A program made the translations under genes and the position numbers. The notes below the pieces were generated by a model, which saw nothing but the letters and a program-made list of their open reading frames with translations, did no database searches and was not told the origin of the DNA. This document shows, piece by piece, positions 57,225 to 64,000 of a stretch of 64,000 nt of DNA. Origin of the DNA: Lentilactobacillus sp. SPB1-3 (GTDB taxonomy: Bacteria > Bacillota > Bacilli > Lactobacillales > Lactobacillaceae). Position 1 is the stretch's first letter, and each line of letters begins with the position of its first letter. The stretch spans positions 1,054,001 through 1,118,000 of the forward strand of contig NZ_CP168151.1 in assembly GCF_026913205.2 (NCBI RefSeq). Reading direction: 5' to 3'.

Positions 57225-58982
57225 TTAGATTGAGCTTGAGGCACCATGGTAAATTACACCACGACGTGAGTCAACTGTAATCAATTCACCATCAGAAATC
57301 TTGCTAGTAGCGTTAGCTGCGCCAACGATAACAGGAATTCCCATTGAAATACCAACAACGGCTGCGTGTGATGTTAAACCACCATTTTCAACAACAACTG
57401 CTGAAGCTTTTTCAATAGCTGGTAAGTAATCTTTATCAGTTGAGCTAGTTACTAAAATGCTTCCTTCAGTAACTTTGTTGTTAGCATCTGAAGCACTCTT
57501 AGCTAAAACAGCTTTTCCGATAACAGTCTTGTCACCAACACCTTGGCCTTGAACTAACTTTGAGCCGATCAATTGAACTCTCATCAAGTTAGTAGTACCA
57601 CTTTCACCAACTGGAACACCGGCAGTAACGATAATTAAATCGCCTTCCTTGGCTAAACCAGTTTCAACGGCTTTCTTTGATGCAAGATCAAAGATTTCGT
57701 CTGTGCTCTTAACTTCATCAACAAGTACTGGATGAACACCCCAGTTAACCATCAAACCACGACGAGTTCTCTCATCGAAAGTGATTGCTAAGATGTCTGC
57801 ATCTGGATGGTACTTAGAAATCATACGAGCAGTGTAACCTGAACGAGTAGCAGCAACGATAGTGTGGATGCCAAGTTCCTTAGCAACACGAGCAACTGAG
57901 TCACCGATTGATTCAGTAACATCACTAGCATCGAACTTAGGACGTGGAGTACCGAAGTCAGCAAAAGCATTTTCAGCCTTAACATCGATTCTTGCCATAG
58001 TAGCAACAGATTCAACTGGGTAGTCACCGTTAGCACTTTCACCAGAAAGCATAGTTGCATCAGTACCATCAAAGACAGCGTTAGCAACATCAGATGCTTC
58101 GGCACGTGTAGGACGTGGGTTTTCTTGCATTGAGTCAAGCATTTGTGTAGCAGTAATAACTGGCTTGCCTAATGCGTTACATTTTTTAATTAAAGTTTTT
58201 TGTACCAAAGGTACATTTTCAGCTGGAATTTCAACACCCATGTCTCCACGAGCAACCATCAAACCATCTGAAACCTTGATGATTTCATCAAAGTTGTTGA
58301 TACCTTCTTGTGATTCGATCTTAGGGAAGATTTGAACATGTTCCATGTGCTTTTCTTCAAGTAATTCACGGATATCCATAACATCTTGAGGTTTACGCAC
58401 GAATGAAGCAGCGATAAAGTCAATATCGTGATCCAAACCAAAACGAATATCACTTGAATCTTTTTCAGTGATACCAGGTAAGTTAATTGAAACACCTGGA
58501 GCGTTAACACCCTTACGTGATCCAAGAAGACCATCGTTTTGAGCAGTAACAACTAACTCACGGTTAGCTTCGTCTTTTTCTTCAATCAATGTGTCCAACA
58601 AACCGTCATCGAATAAAACGTGACCGCCAACATGAACATCATCAAACAATCCTGGGTAAGTAACAGCGATTTTTTCTTTAGTACCTTCAAGACTGTCATC
58701 CATTGAAATACGGAAAGTATCACCAGTATGGAATTCAAGCTTGCCGCCCTTTTCCACAGTGGTACGGATTTCAGCACCCTTGGTATCAAGCATAATTCCA
58801 ACTGTCTTACCAGTCTTCTTTTCTGCTTCATGGACATTGTTCATGCGGCCTTCATGTTCTTCATGATCACCGTGTGAAAAGTTAAATCGGAAAACGTTTG
58901 CGCCTGCTTCGATTAGTTGAGTAATTGTGTCAACGTCAGTACTTGCTGGTCCAAGCGTACTTACGATCTTAGTTTTCTTCAT
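57225..58982 (-). CDS. pyk: Pyruvate kinase with C-terminal PEP-utiliser domain
   Basis: 585 residues from MKKTKIVSTLGPAS with AAGGAGAG upstream. Barrel motifs include NFSHGDHEEH, FPKIESQEGINNFDEI and MVARGDMGVEIP, TATQMLDSM. The extra domain of about 110 residues at the end (residues about 475-585, with GGLTSHAAVVGISMGIPVIVGA) is the PEP synthase-like swivel found in Bacillus and lactobacilli. It makes pyruvate and ATP from PEP and ADP. It has its own promoter, a structured leader and a terminator; pfkA, often the partner, is absent. Confidence 0.97.
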   Translation of the reverse strand: MKKTKIVSTLGPASTDVDTITQLIEAGANVFRFNFSHGDHEEHEGRMNNVHEAEKKTGKTVGIMLDTKGAEIRTTVEKGGKLEFHTGDTFRISMDDSLEGTKEKIAVTYPGLFDDVHVGGHVLFDDGLLDTLIEEKDEANRELVVTAQNDGLLGSRKGVNAPGVSINLPGITEKDSSDIRFGLDHDIDFIAASFVRKPQDVMDIRELLEEKHMEHVQIFPKIESQEGINNFDEIIKVSDGLMVARGDMGVEIPAENVPLVQKTLIKKCNALGKPVITATQMLDSMQENPRPTRAEASDVANAVFDGTDATMLSGESANGDYPVESVATMARIDVKAENAFADFGTPRPKFDASDVTESIGDSVARVAKELGIHTIVAATRSGYTARMISKYHPDADILAITFDERTRRGLMVNWGVHPVLVDEVKSTDEIFDLASKKAVETGLAKEGDLIIVTAGVPVGESGTTNLMRVQLIGSKLVQGQGVGDKTVIGKAVLAKSASDANNKVTEGSILVTSSTDKDYLPAIEKASAVVVENGGLTSHAAVVGISMGIPVIVGAANATSKISDGELITVDSRRGVIYHGASSSI

Positions 58983-59011
58983 AAGAAATATCTCTCCTTG
59001 TTTGATGGACA

Positions 59012-59048
59012 CCCAGTCAAGTGATTATTAAAATCACCGTCGACTAGG
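59012..59048 (-). other. Long stem-loop in the pyk leader
   Basis: CCTAGTC and GACTGGG form an outer 7-pair stem, GTGATT and AATCAC an inner 6-pair stem, in the untranslated leader 29 bases before the pyk start. No T run follows, so it is not a plain terminator; it may stabilise the mRNA. Confidence 0.6.
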
Positions 59049-59071
59049 TTCCCAAATTGATTTCACAGATT

Positions 59072-59100
59072 ATTTTATCACTTTTAAACCGCAATGTCTG
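59072..59100 (-). promoter_or_regulatory. Promoter of pyk
   Basis: CAGACA (59095-59100), 17 bases, TAAAAT (59072-59077) on the minus strand, in the 209-base gap after dnaE. The leader is about 80 bases. The remaining gap sequence shows no gene remnant. Confidence 0.55.
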
Positions 59101-59191
59101 CCCATTTTTGAGGCCTCACATTCGTTAAAAAAGATAAATCTACAACTACCAACAAAGAAAAGGCTTACATGGATGAAATTGAATTATAAAT

Positions 59192-62100
59192 TCACTTATA
59201 AACCACATTATCGCTACCTAAAATATCGACTAATTTTTCCTTTATTGTATCATCACTTGGCAACCACAGTTTCGATTCTAACTTAGTTACTTTTTCAGTT
59301 TTGGCATCGTACACCACAACTGGTGACGTGTTGGCTTGGTTAGCCAACTCTTTAATAATTGCAAATACCGCGCGCTTATCTACTCCGTCATTTAAACGTA
59401 GGTACCATATTTTGGGTTGTTTGCGCTGAAATGATGATAGTGCATTAGACGCTGGAACGACGCTGTTGGCAATTAGTTCCAGTGCGTCTCGTTCTTCAAC
59501 GTTACCGTTGATCAATAAGACTAAATCCTTTTTTAGCCAAGACTGAATCTGACTGAACAACTGCGGGAAAACAGTGACAGACAAATCTCCAACCGTGTCA
59601 TTACCTGATATAAACGCCATCTGCTTGCCGGTTTTGGTTCTAATCGTCTTAACCCTAGTGACATATAGCAAGACAGAAACATTTTTCATAGACTTCGTCA
59701 GATCAGCTATAGAAGTTATAGTCACAAATTGATTTAACTTCTGAAATCTTTCTGTTGGATGGCCTGAAAGATATGCGCCCAGCAACTCGTTTTCCTTAGT
59801 TAACTTAGTAGTTAGTGGTAAATCATCTAAATGTGGCATCTTGGGTTCTAGTGCCTTAAATAAACTAAGCGAATTTCCTGAAAGATTAATAGAATCAATA
59901 AACTCTGGAGCCGCAGCAATTAACTCCGCACGATTATTAGCGAACTCATCAAAACATCCAGAATAGATCAACGCTTCTATACTATCTATCTTTCTGAATT
60001 TTTCATCGATACGGCTAATGAAATTTTGAAACGATGTGAACTTTCCGTTGACTTGCCGTTCATCCATAATAGCTCTAACAAAATCACTACGGATACCTTT
60101 GATACTACTTAATCCAAACCTGATTTGTTGATCAGTGATCACAAAGTTTCCCTGACTATCATTGATGCTAGGCGGTAATATTGTGATTTGCCGTTTTTTA
60201 GCATCAGCTATATATTGTTTGACCTTCACATCATTATTTTGAACAGATCTTAACAAGGCAGCGAAAAATTCTCCAGGGTAATGAACCTTCAAGTAGGCTA
60301 ATTCCATTGCCATCTTACTATAGGCGAATGCATGTGACTTGTTGAATCCATAGTTCGCAAATTTCTCGATGTACTCAAATGTTCTATTGGCCACAGATTC
60401 GGAATATCCTCGCTGTTTGGCACCATCAATGAAGGTAACCTTCATTTTTTCCATCTCAGCGATTTTTTTCTTACTCATAGCTCGTCGTAAGATGTCGGCC
60501 TGACCTAGTGAAAATCCTGCCAATGTACTAGCAACCAACATAACCTGCTCTTGATAAACAATGACCCCATACGTTGGCATCAAGATGTTTTTCAAAGAAT
60601 CATCAATATAATCAATAGGTTGTTGAGAATGCTTGCGGTTGACCACCTCATCAATATTATCCATTGGACCAGGACGGTACAAAGCATTAACTAAAGCAAC
60701 GTCTTCAAATGAAGTTGGAGCGATTTTTCTCAATACATTACGAATTCCATTGGATTCAAATTGAAAGATTCCGGTGGTATCTGCATCAGCGAATAACTTG
60801 ATGGTATCCGAATCATCTAATGGTATTTGTGAAGGATCGATCTTGACTCCTGAATTATCGCTAACCAAATCAAGAATGTCAGCTAAAATTGATAGATTTC
60901 TTAATCCCAGAAAATCCATCTTTAATAAACCGGAAGTTTCTACATATTCCTTGGGATACTGAGACATCAATAAACCTTCATTACCATCCTGCAACGGAAC
61001 ATGGTTTACCAACGGATCATCACTTAAAACTACCCCAGCTGCATGAGTTGAATAATGTCTTGGCAAACCTTCCAATTGGCTTGCGACTTTAAATAGTTCA
61101 GCGTTGATTGATGAATCGCTAATCAAATTTTGCAATCGTTGAGAATTAGTTTGCGCATCCCTTAACGAAATGTGTAACGCATTGGGAATTGCCTGACTCC
61201 ACTGATTCTGTTGGGTCACTGACAAGCCAAACGTCCTTCCAACATCTCTAATTGCTTGTTTCGCAGCCAAAGTCCCAAATGTTATGATTTGGCCGACCCG
61301 CTCATGACCATACTTATTACCGACATATTGAATTACCTCATCCCGCTTAGTATCCGGAATATCCAAGTCAATATCTGGCATTTGTGCCCGCTCAGGGTTT
61401 AAAAATCGTTCAAACAATAAGTCATATCGAATTGGGTCAACATCCGTAATTCTTAGTACATAAGCGACTAGAGAACCAGCAGCCGATCCTCTTCCGGGTC
61501 CGGTAATAATATTGGTTCGATGAGCAAAATTGATAACATCTTCAACGATTAAAAAGTAATCATCAAACCCCATCGAATGAATGACTTCTAATTCATGTTG
61601 TAAACGAGCGTAGTATGGTCTTGAATCCTCAATTTTGTCAGAATCGATTCTGTCTTGTAAACCTTGTTCACAAATCATTTTAAGATAGTCTTGTGAAGAT
61701 TGATTATTAGGGGTGACAAATTTAGGTAGCTTTGCATCCTGCACATCAATCGTGACATTAGCATTATTTACTAATTGCTCAAGTTCCTGTAGAGAACTCT
61801 GCAAATTCTTTTGGATAAATTGTTGTTCAACTTCTTCAGCAGGTCTTAGGAAATACTCACCACGCTTGCGACTTGCTTCAAAAACATTTTCAATTTTAGT
61901 GCCATCATCGATTGTATTTAAAACTCGACTCAAAAATAAATCTTCTGGTTTTAAATAGTCGACTTTAACATCAGCAATCATTTTGATGCCATTGTCTGCA
62001 GCCAATTTGCTCAAAGTGTCAACCACCGTTGTCGATTGGTGAAAATCAACTCCCAGCTTGATGTCATTGGCATTAACACCCATATCCCTGAAACTGGCAA

Positions 62101-62533
62101 TCAATTTCGAAACTTGTTGTTGCTGACCTTGAACTATCAGATCACTGACTTCACCTAAAGCGGGCAATACAATGACCACACCAGATAACATATCAACTAA
62201 CTGAGAGGCATTGGCATCTTCAGTTGTGTTTGCTAGCGTTGAAATCCGCAATAGATTTTGATACCCTTCATTATTAACTGCCACCAGACTTAAAGGATAA
62301 GTCTGCTCTGTTAAGATCACTCCTGGCATTTCGAGCGTCAAGCCAATGATTGGTTTCAATCCATTTTGTAAACATAAGTTATAAAAAGATGGAACAGCAT
62401 ACATAACATTCAAATCACTGATACCCAAACTTTGATAACCAAGATTCTTGGCCTGGGTAATTAGGTCAGTAAGTCGAATCGGACTTTTTAACAAGCTAAA
62501 TGCTGTTTTAATTCGAATTGGGACAAAACTCAA
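59192..62533 (-). CDS. dnaE: DNA polymerase III alpha subunit, DnaE type
   Basis: 1113 residues from a TTG with AAAGGAGG upstream. The PHP domain is degenerate in its metal ligands (IRIKTAFSLLKS), normal for Gram-positive DnaE. The polymerase core has GPGRGSAAGSLVAYVL, PDIDLDIPDTKRDEVIQYV and the NYGFNKSHAFAYSKMA fingers region; an OB-fold lies near the C-terminus (SVLLYVTRVKTIRTKTGKQMAFI). It extends primers alongside PolC at the fork. Confidence 0.97.
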   Translation of the reverse strand: MSFVPIRIKTAFSLLKSPIRLTDLITQAKNLGYQSLGISDLNVMYAVPSFYNLCLQNGLKPIIGLTLEMPGVILTEQTYPLSLVAVNNEGYQNLLRISTLANTTEDANASQLVDMLSGVVIVLPALGEVSDLIVQGQQQQVSKLIASFRDMGVNANDIKLGVDFHQSTTVVDTLSKLAADNGIKMIADVKVDYLKPEDLFLSRVLNTIDDGTKIENVFEASRKRGEYFLRPAEEVEQQFIQKNLQSSLQELEQLVNNANVTIDVQDAKLPKFVTPNNQSSQDYLKMICEQGLQDRIDSDKIEDSRPYYARLQHELEVIHSMGFDDYFLIVEDVINFAHRTNIITGPGRGSAAGSLVAYVLRITDVDPIRYDLLFERFLNPERAQMPDIDLDIPDTKRDEVIQYVGNKYGHERVGQIITFGTLAAKQAIRDVGRTFGLSVTQQNQWSQAIPNALHISLRDAQTNSQRLQNLISDSSINAELFKVASQLEGLPRHYSTHAAGVVLSDDPLVNHVPLQDGNEGLLMSQYPKEYVETSGLLKMDFLGLRNLSILADILDLVSDNSGVKIDPSQIPLDDSDTIKLFADADTTGIFQFESNGIRNVLRKIAPTSFEDVALVNALYRPGPMDNIDEVVNRKHSQQPIDYIDDSLKNILMPTYGVIVYQEQVMLVASTLAGFSLGQADILRRAMSKKKIAEMEKMKVTFIDGAKQRGYSESVANRTFEYIEKFANYGFNKSHAFAYSKMAMELAYLKVHYPGEFFAALLRSVQNNDVKVKQYIADAKKRQITILPPSINDSQGNFVITDQQIRFGLSSIKGIRSDFVRAIMDERQVNGKFTSFQNFISRIDEKFRKIDSIEALIYSGCFDEFANNRAELIAAAPEFIDSINLSGNSLSLFKALEPKMPHLDDLPLTTKLTKENELLGAYLSGHPTERFQKLNQFVTITSIADLTKSMKNVSVLLYVTRVKTIRTKTGKQMAFISGNDTVGDLSVTVFPQLFSQIQSWLKKDLVLLINGNVEERDALELIANSVVPASNALSSFQRKQPKIWYLRLNDGVDKRAVFAIIKELANQANTSPVVVYDAKTEKVTKLESKLWLPSDDTIKEKLVDILGSDNVVYK

Positions 62534-62620
62534 AGGTGACGCCTCCTTTATATTAGTTATAATTATAACAGAGGATTAATTTGCATCCCCATAGAATCTA
62601 TTTATTTTCTTAGTTAATTG

Positions 62621-62629
62621 TGCTATTAT
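62621..62629 (+). promoter_or_regulatory. Extended -10 promoter of the small membrane protein gene
   Basis: TGC-TATTAT (62621-62629), 24 bases before the ATG; the -35 is poor (TTTATT). Confidence 0.5.
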
Positions 62630-62653
62630 ACTTTTGATAGCGAGGTGGGCATG

Positions 62654-62845
62654 ATGTCAAAACTTATTATTAGCAACATTGTAGCAATTTTTTGGGCGTT
62701 CATCTTCGGTGAAGTAATTGGATATATTGCTTCTGCCCTTGAATTAATGCCATATAGTAGCCTAGAAATCGGAATTACCGCAGCAATCACTGTATTTATT
62801 GCTGTTAACGGAATTTACCTGATCAGCAAGGTTTCCGAATCCTAA
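62654..62845 (+). CDS. Small two-helix membrane protein (DUF2929/YjzD-like)
   Basis: 63 residues. Two hydrophobic helices (about 3-24 and 36-58) with a short acidic loop (SALELMPYSSLE). GAGGTG lies 6 bases before the second of two adjacent ATGs. Length and topology resemble the DUF2929 family found near dnaE or clpB in lactobacilli; the family match is by pattern only and the function is unknown. Confidence 0.7.
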   Translation: MSKLIISNIVAIFWAFIFGEVIGYIASALELMPYSSLEIGITAAITVFIAVNGIYLISKVSES

Positions 62846-62849
62846 TAAC

Positions 62850-62882
62850 AAAAAGAGTGAGTCGATTGCGACTCACTCTTTT
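62850..62882. terminator. Bidirectional terminator between the small membrane gene and clpB
   Basis: AAAAGAGTGAGTCG-ATTG-CGACTCACTCTTTT with A and T tracts on either side, serving both convergent genes. Confidence 0.93.
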
Positions 62883-62883
62883 T

Positions 62884-64000
62884 TTATGCATTTTTAGTAA
62901 CTTTAAAAGTTAGATTATCATTATCTAAATCAATTAGTACAGAACTGTCTGGGGCAATCTCATCACCAATAATCATTTTAGCAATTGGTGTCTCAACCCG
63001 ACTAGTAACAAATCTTTGCATTGGTCGAGCCCCATATTGAGGATCATAACCGTTATCTGCGATCCACTGCTTAGCAGCATCAGAAATCTTCAATGTAATT
63101 AATTGAGCACGCGTCCTTTCAGATAAGTGATCAATAATCTTTTGAACAATTTGCTTAATGTTGTCTTTGGTCAACGGAGCAAATGTAATTACGTCATCAA
63201 TTCGATTTAGAAATTCTGGTTTGAAACTTGCTTGGAGCAAAGTATTAACTTGTTCTTTAGCCTGTTCACTAACTTTACCGTCCTCGTCAGTTCCAGACAG
63301 AAGAATATCAGATCCTAAATTAGAAGTCATAATCAAAATAGTGTTTTTAAAGTTAATGGTTCTACCTTGACTATCAGTCAATCGGCCATCATCTAAGACC
63401 TGAAGTAAGATATTAAAGACATCGGGATGAGCTTTTTCAATTTCATCAAATAAAACAATCGTATATGGATTTCTTCTAACTGCTTCAGTTAGCTGCCCAC
63501 CTTCTTCGTAACCTACATAACCAGGGGCTGCACCAACCAATCTTGAAACTGACTCTTTTTCCATATATTCAGACATATCGATTCGGACCATGTGATCTTC
63601 GGAATCAAACAAGTCTTCTGCCAATGCCTTTGCCAATTCCGTCTTACCGACACCAGTTGGTCCAAGAAATAGGAATGAACCTAATGGCTTAGATGGATCA
63701 GACAATCCGGCCCGAGAACGCAAAACTGCATCTGAGACAGCCGTAACGGCTTCGTCTTGACCAATGACTCGCTGATGCAAGTTATCGGCTAATTTCAGTA
63801 ATTTTTGCCTCTCACCTTCAACCAATTTATTGACTGGAATACCAGTTTGCCGACTTACTACACCCGCAATCTCTTCGCTTGTAACAGATTCAGAAACCAG
63901 CCAATCATCGTGCTGATCATTGCTTTCCAATTCATTGATTTCTTTTTCTAGATCCGGAATCGTTCCGTGTTGTAAAACAGCTGCTTCATTTAAATCGTAA
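62884..64000 (-). CDS. clpB: ATP-dependent chaperone ClpB, C-terminal part (5' end outside window)
   Basis: 372 codons run open to base 64000. They begin with [21 protein letters not shown], the end of the coiled-coil middle domain, then the second AAA+ domain: [13 protein letters not shown], Walker [16 protein letters not shown], Walker [15 protein letters not shown], and arginine-finger region [14 protein letters not shown]. The C-terminal D2-small domain is complete. ClpB rescues aggregated proteins with DnaK. The promoter and any CtsR operator are not in view. Confidence 0.97.
   Translation of the reverse strand, partial: YDLNEAAVLQHGTIPDLEKEINELESNDQHDDWLVSESVTSEEIAGVVSRQTGIPVNKLVEGERQKLLKLADNLHQRVIGQDEAVTAVSDAVLRSRAGLSDPSKPLGSFLFLGPTGVGKTELAKALAEDLFDSEDHMVRIDMSEYMEKESVSRLVGAAPGYVGYEEGGQLTEAVRRNPYTIVLFDEIEKAHPDVFNILLQVLDDGRLTDSQGRTINFKNTILIMTSNLGSDILLSGTDEDGKVSEQAKEQVNTLLQASFKPEFLNRIDDVITFAPLTKDNIKQIVQKIIDHLSERTRAQLITLKISDAAKQWIADNGYDPQYGARPMQRFVTSRVETPIAKMIIGDEIAPDSSVLIDLDNDNLTFKVTKNA

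Noticed and set aside
57821-58138. Leu-rich frame within pyk
   Set aside because: Out-of-frame reading of pyk; composition is an artefact of codon usage.

Overview
This window is an ordinary chromosomal stretch of a low-GC Gram-positive bacterium and almost certainly belongs to the Lactobacillaceae. The evidence is the gene content and order: ypsA-gpsB-rnpB beside recU-pbp1A; dinG-ypmB-aspB-asnS-dnaD; scpA-scpB-rluB with ribT and xerD; rbgA-rnhB-dprA-topA; a complete lower mevalonate operon with a type 2 IPP isomerase; and a C69 dipeptidase. dnaE is followed directly by pyk with no pfkA between them, and GlpK lacks the histidine that HPr phosphorylates in enterococci. Both fit an obligately heterofermentative lactobacillus, but that is inference. 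There are no insertion sequences, prophage, CRISPR arrays, tRNAs or rRNAs.

Layout. 1-6029 (minus): ebsA-like, fhs, lspA, rluD, pyrR, carA, carB (cut by the left edge). 6065-10184: an RNase H-like gene (plus), then FAD oxidoreductase, RlmL-like methyltransferase, RNase P RNA, gpsB and ypsA (minus). 10306-13330 (plus): recU and PBP1A. 13377-20034 (minus): dinG, ypmB, aspB, asnS, dnaD. 20207-24300 (plus): mvk, mvaD, pmk, fni. 24351-30073: rsmF (minus), HAD phosphatase (plus), glpK and a tautomerase (minus), dipeptidase (plus). 30137-42239 (minus): cca, ABC-F ATPase, thyA, dfrA, degV, ypmR, ypmS, yozE, rbgA, rnhB, dprA, topA. 42373-43266 (plus): YitT-type membrane protein. 43333-51810 (minus): ypbB-like, recQ, LysM protein, cmk, S1 protein, der, hup, TPR protein. 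52067-62533 (minus): dnaE, pyk, cvfB, xerD, ribT, scpA, scpB, rluB, then riboflavin transporter ribU behind an FMN riboswitch. 62654-64000: a small membrane protein (plus) and the 3' part of clpB (minus).

The strongest unusual signal is at the left edge. An intact pyrR is followed by an uninterrupted carA-carB pair whose products have lost the residues needed for carbamoyl phosphate synthesis. CarA lacks all three glutaminase triad residues. The visible part of CarB lacks the glycine-rich ATP-grasp loop and the metal-binding Glu/Asn/Arg cluster. The frames are open and translationally coupled, so this looks like a retained, repurposed pseudo-enzyme pair rather than decay. Secondary observations are Thr232 in GlpK, a probable AUC start codon in a HAD phosphatase, the dnaE-pyk junction without pfkA, and several hairpins or palindromes overlapping promoters and leaders (rnpB, recU, glpK, pyk, cca/yitT).

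Most entries are housekeeping genes recognised from conserved motifs. Start codons were chosen from Shine-Dalgarno spacing, and many differ from the longest possible frame. Promoters and terminators were read by eye.
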